From assembly GCA_963970005.1 (NCBI GenBank), contig CAXAMN010008524.1, positions 162,764 through 226,763 of the forward strand: a DNA stretch of 64,000 nt. The letters are read 5' to 3'. A program made the position numbers and the translations under genes. This document shows positions 32,701 to 45,300 of this stretch, piece by piece. The DNA comes from Durusdinium trenchii (lineage: Eukaryota > Sar > Dinophyceae > Suessiales > Symbiodiniaceae). Position 1 is the stretch's first letter. Each line of letters opens with the position of its first letter. The notes under the pieces are model-generated. The model had not been told where the DNA came from, ran no database searches, and saw only the letters and a list, made by a program, of their open reading frames with translations.

Positions 32701-33314
32701 CATGAATCATCCAAAATCGCTGTAGCAGTACTATGCGGTATATAGTTTTTACATGTTTGTACGGTTCGTTGTGTTGACTTTAACGTGCCACTTTCATCTC
32801 ATCTACTGTATATTCAGTATATGACGGAGTTTGAACTTTAGCCGTGGATGATGCTCAGGCTCAGGTCTACAACGAGTTTGCTTCATACAATGCGAGAGTT
32901 TTGGTGTTTTTAAGACTTGGTGATTGAAGGTTTGCCTTTTCTCAGCCACAATGGCTCCTGAGATTTTGGACATGACGACGATCCCTGCCTTGAGATAGCT
33001 TTGATTTAGCAGATGTTTCCCTCACAACGAATGTTTATCCAACCATGTTTGTTGCTGTCGCTGTTATTAATGAACATATGGACCTTTTTGTGCAATCGGT
33101 GTTCATTTCTGACTTGCTTGAACAATGCATTGGCATGTGAGAGAAGAGTCTCAGTCGAAAGCTGAGGAAATTCATGCGCAATGCTGCCACTGACTTACAT
33201 AGTTTTTCAGTATATACACCTGTTTAATTTGCACTCTTTGATTGAAGAAGGGGCATCATCAGCCATTCACTGAGGTGCGTATTCTGGTGAAGAAGGACGA
33301 GTTGACCTTGGAGG
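29745..33314 (+). CDS. eIF4A: eIF4A exons 1-15 (start through motif III and the linker)
   Basis: This compact cluster encodes the start (ATG 29745, [10 protein letters not shown]), the Q motif (30092-30139), the Walker A SGTGKT (from 30549), PTRELA (exon 6), TPGR (exon 8), [13 protein letters not shown] (exon 11), QIYDIF (exon 12) and FSATM (exon 13). Exon 15 adds [14 protein letters not shown]. Most introns are 57-300 bases; intron 11 is 970. Exons 9 (14 nt) and 14 (19 nt) are micro-exons. The first 20 or so residues are not conserved in the family, and their join to exon 2 uses a GA donor or could be shifted by a codon. Confidence 0.88.
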
Positions 33315-36300
33315 GTACAGACCCCACAAATTTTGTGGATGCATGCTTTTCATGTTCGGACATCTAGCTGTTGGCATGTAATAGGCCTGCACCTACGAAA
33401 GCTTTGTAGTTTGTTGGTGCTACCAGTTGATGAGTATTTATAATTTACCACAACTTCAGTTGAATCATGTTTACCTCTCAAGCACGTTGCAATGTTCATC
33501 CCTGCATCCTGCTGAAACAATTTGTTTCTATCGCAACCAAAAATGGGCTGGGGCAATAACAATTTGCAGATCTTCGAGATATATAATGACACCTCCATAA
33601 CCTGATCCGGAGAGAACTGCTTCCGTGATGCCAAAATCAACAGCATTTTGGTACTGATTGACTGACCGTGTTTTGAGAGTTTGGTACCGTTTCATGATGT
33701 TCCTTTTTTGCCTGTTTCATGGCGTGCCTTCTCTCGTTTGCGCAAAAAACCAGCATTGACGGTCCGTGACATTACACAAAGCAGCCTTTACACACCACAA
33801 CTTGTACACAACTCAGCGTTTTCACACCATAATTTCTGTGCAAAGCATCCGCCAGCATGACCACCGTGTGGGGTATCGCGCCAGACCAGACATTCCGCAC
33901 CAACCTTTCGTCGCGACGATGACGACCGCTAGCCGCGCCGATCTATGCTGGAAAAGTCTACTGCGCCGAACTACCTCCAGGTTGTACCCTTGTATACCAT
34001 CTCAAACTTGTTTTTGCCACCAAAAGCTTCAGTACTTCCAACACCGTGGCGGTAATGATAGCACCAGCGCTTCTCATTTAAATTTAGCAAAAATGTAATG
34101 GCCTGAGTATTCCAAGCAGACGGGTTTCTGGTGAACATATGCGTATCGCATTGCGTCGCTGCTTGTCCATTGACCAGTGGCCCAGCCAGGAGTATAGAGT
34201 TGTTTCAAGATGTATGCATTTTAGGTGTCATTATTGTTGAATTTTGTTGCCATTGCCATTTTGTTGCCTCTCCTCTCCTCTCTCTCTTCTCCTCTCTCTC
34301 TTCTCCTCTCTCTCTTCTCCTCTCTCTCTCTTCTCCTCTCTCTGCTCCTCTCCCTTCTCCTCTCCTCTCCTCTCCTCTCCCCTCCCCTCCCCTCCCCTCC
34401 CCTCCCCTCTCCTCCCCTCTCCTCTCCTCTCCTCCCCTCTCCTCCTCTCCCTGTCTGTCTCGGTCTCTGTCTTTGTCTCTGTCTGTGTCCGTCTCTTCCT
34501 CCGTCTCTGTCTCTGTCTTCTCTGTCTCTCTCTCTCTCTCTCTCTCACACTCACTCGTTGAGACTGTGTGCGGCCTATGTGGCCACATTGAGGTTATCTT
34601 GGCCCATCTACGGGCTATGTTTCCCATATCTGGGACCGATGTAGGGTCATCTTGCGGCTATGTGTGCCATATCTGAGACCTATGCTGGGTAATCTGGAGG
34701 GCCAGGTTCTGTCCGCCCGGCGCGCATTACCGACACCACCCTTGAAAAACACAGTGTTTTTTGCTTTTCTCCCTCTTCGCCGCGTCCCCCTTTCAGTATG
34801 CGTAATAAGCCCTGTAAAACACAGTGTTTTGTGTACCTCAGCCGTTGCTGTTGGAGCGTGCCCGACACCCACGAAATGTCGATTAATCCTGTCCGCGCGG
34901 CGCGCATTACCGACACCGCCCTTGAAAAACACAGCATTTTTGCATTTCTCCGTCGACGCCGCGTCGCACTTGAGCGCGCGCACGAAACCCTGTAAAACAC
35001 AGTGTTTTTTGCACCTCACACACACAAAACACTGTAAATTACATGGTGGGAGGTGAACCGGGGGTGAACACGGGGTGAACCGGGGGTGGTCGGCGGTGGG
35101 GGCGCCGTTCCCTAAAACTTTGCCCTTCGGGCGCAACACGGGCTGGCCCAGGGGCCGGCGCCCGGATTATTTCAAGGCTTACGCCTAACAGCCGGGCGCC
35201 GGCCCACTTGGGTCTGTGTAGGGCTGGGTCGGGCGCACGTTAAGCTATCGGGGCATACTGGGCCCTGGGTGGTGCTGGAAACTGGTCCGCGTCGGAGACG
35301 GGGGCCCTATATTGAGCAAAGTTAAGCTATCTGGTGCGCATCTTGGCCCTAGGTTGGGCCAAGTGGGGCCCACGCGGTCTATGTTGGGCACATCTGGAGG
35401 CCTATGTTGGCCTAGGTTGGGCCTATGTTGGGCCTATGTTGGCCCCATGTTGGCCTATGTTGGCCCTATGTTGAGCCATCTTGGAGGCTATGTTGGGCAT
35501 ATGTTGGGGATATGTTGGCTATCTTGGGCCTATGTTGAGGATATGTTAGGCAATGTAAGTCGTCTGGAGGGCCTCTACCTACAAAATGTCGATTAAGCCT
35601 GTCCGCCCGGCGCGCATTACCGACACCACCCTTGAAAAACACAGCATTTTTGCATTTCTCCCTTTTCCTCGCGTCGTACTTCGATATGCGCAATAAACCC
35701 TGTAAAACACAGTGTTTTTTATACTTCACACACACGATACACTGTAAATTACAGGGGCTTCAGTTGACCGGTCGTCCCCCCGTTTTGGGACCGAGGGTCG
35801 GCGGCAGCCAGGGCCAGCGTCTATAACCTTCGGTTACCACCGAAGGCCTCCGGCGAGGACACGGGCTTCGTGGCCGGCGCCCGGATTGTAAGGGCTCCGC
35901 CCGGGTGCCGCCGACCCCTTTTCATCTCGAGGGTTTGGCGGTTGAACCTTGACAACTTCCTGGGATTCAACAGCGAGACTTGGATGGGCTTCACACCAAT
36001 GCTGGCATTCAACCAGCTGCCGAGAAGAGGGCAAGGCTGCGGCGAGGCTCTGGGGAGCGTTTGAAGCCGAGCCAAAATGCCTAACGTTGCCTTCGGAAGC
36101 CCATAAGAAGAGAGGAGGCAGGCTTCGGACAGGCCACAGAGAGGCCGCAAGAGGCCTGCCGGCTGCCGAGAGGCTTTTGAAGCCGGTCCAAAATGCCTAA
36201 CGTTGCCTTCGGAAGCCCATAAGAAGAGAGGAGGCAGGCTTCNNNNNNNNNNCCGAGCCAAAATGCCTAACGTTGCCTTCGGAAGCCCATAAGAAGAGAA

Positions 36301-39300
36301 GAGGCAGGCCTGCCAGCTGCCGAGAAGAGGGCAAGGCTGCGGTGAGGCTCTGGGGAGCGTTTGAAGCCGAGCCAAAATGCCTAACGTTGCCTTCGGAAGC
36401 CCATAAGAAGAGAGGAGGCAGGCTTCGGACAGGCCACAGAGAGGCCGCAAGAGGCCTGCCGGCTGCCGAGAGGCTTTTGTTTGAAGCCGGTCCAAAATGC
36501 CTAACGTTGCCTTCGGAAGCCCATAAGAAGAGAGGAGGCAGGCTTCGGACAGGCTGGGGAGCGTTTGAAGCCGAGCCAAAATGCCTAACGTTGCCTTCGG
36601 AAGCCCATAAGAAGAGAGGAGGCAGGCTTCGGACAGGCCACAGAGAGGCCGCAAGAGGCCTGCCGGCTGCCGAGAGGCTTTTGACCAAAATGCCTAACGT
36701 TGCCTTCGGAAGCCCATAAGAAGAGAGGAGGCAGGCTTCGGACAGGCCACAGAGAGGCCGCAAGAGGCCTGCCGGCTGCCGAGAGGCTGTTGAAGCCGGT
36801 CCAAAATGCCTCACGTTGCCTTCGGAAGCCCATAAGAAGAGAGGAGGCAGGCTTCGGACAGGCCACAGAGAGGCCGCAAGAGGCCTGCCGGCTGCCGAGA
36901 AGCTTCGGACAGGCCACAGAGAGGCCGCAAGAGGCCGAAAAGCTTTTGAAGGCGGCCCAAAATGCCTAAACGTCGCCTTCGAAGCCCATAAGAAGAGAGG
37001 AGGCAGGCTTCGGACAGGCCACAGAGAGGCCGCAACAGGCCGGCCAGCTGGTGAGGCCTCGGACAGGCCTTTGGAAGTGCTCGGAAGGGTTCTGCTAGGC
37101 TTGGCCAACTGCTGCATCCTGCGCCTTTGGAAGTGCTTGAAGGGTTCTGCTAGGCTTGGCCAACTGCTTCACCCTGCGGTGTCCCAGGCGCCTCCCCGCC
37201 TAGGCTTTGGCTATAGGCCGGGGTCGGCGGATATAAAGGCTTACGCCTGGCAGCCGGGCACCGGCCGACCCGAAGGGAAGAGGGGGAAGAAGAAGAGGAA
37301 GGAACAGGATGGATAGGACGAAGGCAGAACGGTGCGGCAGCCGGTTGTCTCTGGCTTTCATGCTTTGGCTTTCGCTTTCGCTCTTTCTTTCTCTCGCTCT
37401 ATTTCGTTTCTCTTTTCCTTTCCTCGCTGTCTCTGTCTCTTTCCCAATCCCTTTCCCTTTCTCTTTCTCTTTCCTTTCCAAGCTGGCAGCTCTGGTAGCG
37501 ACGCCGATGGTCTGCTAATGTTGGCCGCCTATAATTAGGCCTAATTACGCTTGGCGTGTTCGTATACAGTGCTTCTTTATCGACTCTAATGCATTCTACG
37601 TAGTCCAGGCCCAAGTATGTTCCACTGAACCCAGAAACTGCACGCAGCTTCGTTCCAACGCTCGTTCCATACCGTTCCATACCACGATCCATACCTGGCA
37701 CGGCCACAGCTCAACAACTCCGCACCTGAACTCCTACACTCTTTATTCGTAGACAGCAACTCAATGAAACTTCTAGCTTTGTTAGTGACAGCTCCGACTC
37801 CTCAAAAGATGACGCTGGCAGTGTGTGTTTATCATACGTGTACAATTATGTCGCGATTTGCAGAGGCTCCTGCAGAGGTACGGAACAAGAGTTTTTACGT
37901 AACCCCTTCGTTCCATACGTTCGGATCACCGCGGAACGGTCCATACCCGAATTTTGACCCATAGCCACATCCCCACTGCTCTGGACCTCTACAGGCAAAA
38001 GACAATGTCGTCACCTTTTTTGAACCCTGCCTTGGGGGGAAGGCTCTGCGGAAAGTCGTCTCTTTTTCCCAATCACAGGCAAACTCTGTTGGTTGGAAAG
38101 GGACCTACTTTTGGGTCGCACGCTGGGGCTCTCATCGAAAGGTGTTCCAACGCTGTACTGGCAACTCATAGGGGTTAAGAATGCCTGCTGAAGCAATGAG
38201 TTTTTTATTCTGTAGTGGGTCCTGCAAGCAGTCCACAAGTCCAGGAAGCAACACAGTCATTTCCAGTTGCCAGTACAGTTCGCCATGGAACACCTGTGGA
38301 CTTGGACAGATTACGCCAAGATAGCGAGAGCTACTGGGAGAGCTAGTGGGGTTCTCATTTCCAATATAAGAAGAGGTGCCCTCCTTGCAGTGTGTTGCTG
38401 CCAGATGTTTGCTGGTTTGCTGCTGCTGCTGCTGCTGGCTGCTTTGCTCCTGCTCAGAATCTTCCAACCCTCTACCTTTTGTCCACCTCCGTCGCCTCAA
38501 ATCGACCGAGTCACCTGATGTGTCTAAAGTTGGTGGCAGATTTTTTACAGCGTTCCATTGCGATTGACACGCAGGAAGCGGATGTAAATCAATCAAACAC
38601 ACTCTTTCAGAACTAGCGTCCCATTGGTGTTTGCACTCTTTGGGTCGTATTTGGCAAACCTTTTTTGGGTATCAGCGTTCCATTGGGGTTGGCTCCCGGG
38701 GGTGACTGGGGGATGACTTTTTGGAAATGCCATGGTGATTTGGCATTGAAACAGTTACCAGGGATGACTGAGCGATGACTTTGTCAGGTTCCTGTATATC
38801 GGTCTCTAGACCTCTTAGACCTCTCAAGACTTCTCGTACTTTAGACATCTAGACCTCTTATGCATATACAACTCTAAGCCTACACCTCGAAACTTCTGGA
38901 ACTTTAGATCTCTAGACCGTCTAGACCTTATTGATTTCAAAACCTGGATCTCTAGATCTCTCGACTTGGATTTCGTGGCAGGTGTGGCGCTTAGGAGTTT
39001 GAAGTATAGACACAGCATAAACGCCACCATCACCACTACCATCACCATCACAACCACCCATCGAGCCCTCACAAGCTCCAACCGTGTATGTAGCAGGGTT
39101 TGAGTACGGTCGGCTCTTGCAACTTTAGTCTGTGAAGACGACACCTTGTCCATAATGTGCCACCTACTCATGAATCTGCAGGTGGTACGCTGATCGGTTT
39201 TCTTGAGTGTAGTGCCGTGCATCACATTAATCTACCACCAACTGCGCGCCTTTGAGAGCAACTTGCCAGCCACGTAGGGGCGGTTCGGTAAACTTTCATT

Positions 39301-42300
39301 CGTAGTTGGCGACTCAGATGCCAACACTTCGTGTGGATCAGCTTGTGGTGTAAGACTGTAAGACCTGAATTTGTACTTTGGCCGGTAACTTGCGCAGCAA
39401 CTGATCTCAGCCAGTTATGCGGATTCGACTGTACCAGAGTCGCAAAAACGTAGCCGCGACAGGTGAGTGACCGCGGCGTTCTCGCCAGAGAACTCTGGCA
39501 GCAAGACCATAGTACGCAGGGAACTCTGACTCGTAATAGAGGCGTCCAGCCACGTGCGCAGCAAGTGATCTCAGCATCTAGACTGTTATTAGGTTGCTCG
39601 ACATCTAGATTGTTACTGACCTTGAAGTGGAATTTCATGGCAGGCGCAGTTGCTTTGTGGACCTTGCTCTAGACCTCCAGGCCTCTAGGCCTCCAGAGCT
39701 CTCAAGACTTCTACTCTAGACCTCTAGACCTGTTTGATCTTTTTGGATCTCAAGACCTGGCTCTCTAAATCTTTCGACTTGGATCTCCACCCGGCTCAAG
39801 ACCTGTAGACCGATTTCGTGACAGGCGCAGCACTTAGGAGCTTGAAGTGCAGACACCGCATAAACTCTCTTCTCTCCTCTTTAACCACACCACTGCTTGG
39901 GGTCTCTTGCGGGGATAGTTTTTGAAGGGGCTCAAGGATGTTCATGCACATCTTATTAGTGCAGAACAAAATGTTACTCATAAGTCTCATAAGATAACTC
40001 CGAGCCTTTGTTGAAATCTACTCAGAGTTATTCACTGGGCACGCAAGGGCTTTGTAATTCCGTACAGATCAAAAGGCAGGCAGGCAAACACAAACAAGCA
40101 AAAAAGTTATTTACGTACTACATATTACACATCATAAGTAAGCGGTGTAAAGTTATGCAGTGATGCACGCAGAACTCAGATGAGTGATCAGATGAGCCAA
40201 GCTGAGCTTGACAGTGGCGACAAGCCGCAAGGTATCCGTCAGTTCTATGTGGCGATTGAAAAGGAGGCCAGCTGCTCAATTTGAATGAAATGCAGTTGAA
40301 GGGGATGAAATCACATCAGTCTCGCAATGTCGATGTCGTCGGAGTCAGGAATGGAAAGTCGACACTCTTTGCGATCTCTACGAGACACTGACCATCACGC
40401 AAGCCATCATTTATTGCACGCTTGCTGCAGTTGTAGTAGTTTTAATGTGCCAAACACATCCAAACATTGTCTCCAGTGACTAAAATGGTCCACCAAGGCA
40501 ACACTCGCCGCAAGGTTGACTTCCTGCAGGACCAGCTGACAAAGCGAGATTTCACTGTTTCCTGTGGCATGGAAGCATTTGATTCAACTCTGAGAAGCGA
40601 AAACGAATTCAAGACTTCAAAATGAAACGAGATGAAACGAGGTGATTATATATTCAAAGTAAATCTTAGCACTTGCATGCACCTGCATTGATTAATCATG
40701 ATTAATCTAAACCCATCGAAACCCTTTGTGTTGTAGAGAGAGAGGGGGAGGGAGAGTCAGACTGAGAGTTGCAATAGTCAAGCTGGTAACCAGACTCAAG
40801 TTCGCAGAAATGTTTAGCATGAGCATGAGAAGCTCAAGACTGCTGAGAGACTGACTTGGTAGTTTTGTGGCCTGTTACCATAGAGACATATAGAGACATT
40901 GTGCGAAGAACAGTTCCAACATCCATGCTCCGATTTGAGGCATGCATGCGGACCTAGACCAGAAGGACTGGCGACTTTCTTCGACTCTGTCGACTTTCGA
41001 GGCAACTTTAGATTCAAATTGTGTATTCACAAGCTACTGGTTGCGTTTACTCAGTTTACTCTGTTTTGCTTGAAGATAATTGACAAAGAACTGTAGCAGT
41101 TGGTCCGGATGGCACGGGTTGTGCGAGCATCAAGGCTTGCACCGCACCTTTACGGATTTGAGGTTGTAACAGCGATTGAGACCCATCTTTAATCCGCGGC
41201 AGTGATGACTTCAGGCTACATATATAGGTCATAGGTGTTGCCAATTCGTACCACGTATACTGTATCCGCGCACAACGCCTGATCCATTTCAGTTTCCCCA
41301 GTCTGGTCAAACTGCACTCACATTGTTAGCAAAGTGAAGTCTTTTGTTTCCCTTGCTCCAGGAGCGAGATTTGGTCATGCGAGAATTCCGCTCTGGTTCG
41401 TCCCGCATTTTGATCTCCACAGATCTTCTTGCTCGCGGGATTGACGTGCAGCAGGTGCTTCCAATTCCATGACGTCTTGGCTTATAGGCATGACTACGTT
41501 TGTGCAAGCGCGTAATTATATTAGATATACCTAGTACAGTATGTTTCAGTTTTTGCAAGTTATATAGACTCTTGTCCAACGTCCTTGGGCATGGTTTGCC
41601 AAGAGATGCATAGGTCAATCATCAGGTAGTGTGCGTCCATGTTGTGAACTTTTTTCTGATGGACCCGACAGTGCTTTTGGCCTCACGCCGCACCGTTCAT
41701 CCACCACATGTCTGTTGCACCTGGCCCCGTCGATCCAATAGCGGATCCCTTGAGTCTACGACTGTTTCAACCCCATGGCACTTTAGGCCTTCGAGGAAAA
41801 GCTGTGTTAGCTTCTTTGCTCCTTGGTCGTTCGGTCGCACGCGTGGTCACGAGTTGGTTACGCGGAGCTACGATCCATGTTCGACTTCGAGGACCTTGAC
41901 GATAGAGCCCAAGAACCCCGTGCGTCCGACTACTCCTTCCTCTTTGATGATGAGGAAGATGGATCGGTTGATGGTGGTGACGCGACTACTTCACGACCGA
42001 TGTCGAGGCCGTCTACTCCACCCGCGGTGACTTCAAGCAGTTGGACCTGCCTACGGTGTGGTTCGAGCTCTTCAGTTTGGGACTTGGTTGTCTCCTCCTG
42101 GCGCTGCACACGATGCCGAGGTTTCGAGTTCTTTGACAGTCGACAGCCCACTCGACATGAGGGCGCTACTGGCACGTGGATGTACATTCCCCACGGGATG
42201 CCGGAGTCTCCGGCACCGGAGTCTCAACTTTCGCATCGACGTCGACGACGCCCCAGACGACGAAGACACGGTCCCCCTGACCCTGAACCTGACTTCGATC

Positions 42301-45300
42301 CCGAAGAAGGAGAAGGCTATGGTGAAGAGCAAGCTGAGTCAGAGACACTGACCCATGACCCCGCTGTTGAGGTGACACCAGTGACCTCGCTCAGGACACC
42401 ACTAAGGATGCCTTCCGACCGAGCTCAACCTGCCGGACAACCTGACGGACCCGGACGACGTGGCCCTCATGGTGACCGTCACAATGCTGGCGATGGCCCT
42501 GAGAGACAAGAGTTTGGAGGACCACGTGCACTCCCTCCACCAAATGACCCTTTGGAGCGCTTGGCTGATCTGCTCGAGCGTTGAGGTCGAGGCCGTGGTA
42601 ACGACTCTTCTGCCCCGTCTTGGACAAGCAACATGGGCCCCTCTCGGGGCGTGAAGTTCCGTGGTGGCGCTGCGCCGACACCTCCTGCATGGTCTTACGA
42701 TGTCAAGGACATCCGTGCCTACGAGAAGTACGAGAAGAAGGTTCGACTGTGGCAGATGCATGCCCGTCACTTCATGACCGACAAGGAGATTGGCTTGAGC
42801 TTGTACACCTCTCTTAGAGGAGAGGCTGAGCAAGAGTTGGAATTTCTTGAAGCTGAAGCCATCTACGACCGGCAAGGTGTCGACGCGATCCTGCAGCACC
42901 TTCGGGCCTCTTTCCAACAAAAGACGAGCGTGTACATTAAGAGGCAATACCTCTTTGAGTACGAGACATTGGGGCGCCTGCCGGCAGAGAGCTTGCGCTC
43001 CTACTGCAACCGCTACCGGAGGACTGAAGCATCTCTCCGAGCGGTCGGAATAGATGTGTCATTGACATATGACGACGAAAGTCGCGGCTCGAGACTTTTG
43101 GACAGAGCCCGCTTGAGTTTAGACCAGCAACGGCTGATACTTGTCGGCTCCTCCCAATCGTTGTCCTTCGATGCCATCAGGGCTGCCTTGATGATCCAGT
43201 ATCCAGAGCGTAAACCCCCACCACCGGTGGCTGGTCGAGATGCTTCAACTGCGCCGTAGTGCCCGAGCCGAATGATGACCCTGAAGGCGATGATTTGCCT
43301 CAAGAAGGTCAGGATGAAGTACCTGGCGATGACGACGAGCTGGGTGAGAAAGATCCCTCCGGAGAAGACCTTGGTTTGAATGATTTGGCTGAAGTGCTCA
43401 CCGTCACAGCGCGAAAGCTGGCAGCAGTGACTCAGGGGAGAAAATTTTCTGGCCAGCCAAAACGAAGCTTGGCTGACAAGAAGCGCAATTCAATCTGCGC
43501 TGGCTGTGGCAACAAAGGCCACTGGGCCAATGATGATGAGTGTCCACTCAATCAGAACCAGAGTGGTTCGTCTTCTGCAGCCCCTAAGCGGAAAGGCAAA
43601 GGCCACAAAGGCCGTGACGACCGTGGAGCCGTCGACGCCAAAAAGGTGATGACCGTCTTCCACAACACCGGTTTTGATTCCACCATCGAATACATCCCCG
43701 ATGACACTGCACCCAACCATCACTTCGCCATGGTCTGCACTGCGCCCATCTTCTCATGTTTGACCACATCATTTCAGGACTCCTTCGGGTACATGATTAT
43801 GGATACCGCCTGCCAGAGAGCATGCTGTGGTCAAATGTGGATGGATGGTCACGAGAAGTTGTTGAAAGAGTTTTCCCTCAAGGTTTTCTATGAAGAGAGC
43901 AATGAACATTTTCAATTTGGATCAGGTCAACCAGTGGAGACCACCCAGAAAGCTTGGATCCCGGCCGGTTTGGAGCAGCATTGTTTGAGTTTTGGTGTGA
44001 ACGTGTTGCCCTCCGAGATCCCCTTCCTTGGAAGTTTGAAGATCCTCAATAGCCTGGGTTCCATCATCGATCTCAACCAACGTGTCGTTCACTTCAGCAC
44101 GATCGGAGTCACATGTCCTTTGAAACGTGTTTGTGGCCACCTTGCAGTTGAGATTTGTGTTTTTCCACCACGTCCGCATCGTTTGTCCATTTGGAGCAAG
44201 CTGTTTGAGAGCGGCTTCACAGATCCAGAAATTGCACACGTTTGTCTATTGAAGGCAGATGCACAACCGGATTCTTTCCTCTCAAGCCCGCTCGACGGCG
44301 ACATCCTCCAGCCACCTTCCGCTTCACATGGAACAGGTCTACGACCCGGTGTTGCGGCAGCGCTGGAAGCATCTATGCCGGCGGCTCCATCACCTGGCTC
44401 GCGCAGCGGTGGTGCATGTGTACCAGGCCAAGCGGCTGGGGGTGTTGAGCGCCAAGGACTACAAGAACATCACGGACAAGGACGAGACCACGGACGACCC
44501 CAAGAACAAGGAGAAGATGCCTCAGAGACGCGCCAAAGCGTCCACAGCTGCCAGATCAAAGACAGCATCATCGGCAGCGGCATCAAGCAGTACTCCAGCC
44601 AAGGCCTACCACGTCAAGAACCAGACCGAGTGCCCACACCCAACGTTCAAGCGACGCGGCAACCGGCACGGAAGCTTTGCAACGTGCACGGCACGCATGG
44701 CACGCTGGAAGTGGGACGGCCGCGGTTGGAAACAGCATGGCTCCTCTTCCAAGTTGTCACTGCCGCTACCGTCTTTCTTGACGACGGTGGATGGTTCCAT
44801 CAAGCCTCCAGGGTACACGGGAGAGACGTTCCTTCAGCTGCCACCACCGGGCTACGAGCATCTTCAACTTCCTCTACCTCTGCAGGCTCTGTGCCCAAAG
44901 GCAGCGGCTCCCATGATGACTTCAGGACCAATGCAACCGGTTTCGATGGTCCCTGGAACTTCGATGGCAACTACGGTGGCAGGGTCCTTGGGCAAGACTG
45001 GTTTACCAAGGTCAAGGCCACCCTCGATGACCTCTTCAGCGGCAGGACACATGAAGCCATCCAGCCAGATGCAGGACTGCGATGTGGCATCCATCGATCT
45101 GGAGGCACCAGAGGTGGAGGAGACGGGCAGCATCTACAGCTGGCCCCCGGGAAGCGAAAGCGATTGGTGGGAGAAGTGAAGAAGGCCACCAAAGCACTTT
45201 GGCCTGAGGTGTTGGTTGTCAACGACATACCTTCCGAGAAGAACAAGCCACACTATGTGGACGTCTTCGAGCTCTTCGCTGGTTCAGCCAAGGCCACGCT

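Larger units (their letters stand above)
34705..35740 (+). repeat. Three ~130-bp dispersed units carrying AAAACAC-A-GTGTTTT hairpins
   Basis: Units beginning CTGTCCGC(C/G)CGGCGCGCATT and containing CCGACACC(A/G)CCCTTG and CCCTGTAAAACACAGTG start near 34707, 34889 and 35598. The hairpin with 7-base arms AAAACAC and GTGTTTT around one A is intact at 34746-34760, 34816-34830, 34994-35008 and 35704-35718, and decayed near 34926 and 35636. Each unit therefore has two hairpin positions. Confidence 0.85.
33315..40231 (+). other. eIF4A intron 15 (6.9 kb, repeat-filled)
   Basis: The donor is GAG G|GTACAG and the acceptor GCAAG|GTATCCG, joining ...TLEG to IRQFYV. The intron holds a CT microsatellite, hairpin-containing repeats and a 116-bp tandem array, listed separately. 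I see no transposon coding sequence. The stretches 33320-34260 and 37500-38790 show no feature I can name. Confidence 0.85.

Noticed and set aside
34131-34676. Ser/Leu-rich and Arg/Glu-rich proteins in 34.1-34.7 kb
   Set aside because: They are translations of a CT microsatellite within eIF4A intron 15.
35821-37316. Long open frames of 148-306 residues with repeated [13 protein letters not shown] or [10 protein letters not shown] phrases
   Set aside because: They are products of the 116-bp tandem array and occur on both strands.
41629-42030. A 133-residue frame starting in the copia LTR
   Set aside because: The same frame appears in both LTRs as a by-product; the gag start at 41877 is in another frame and has better content.
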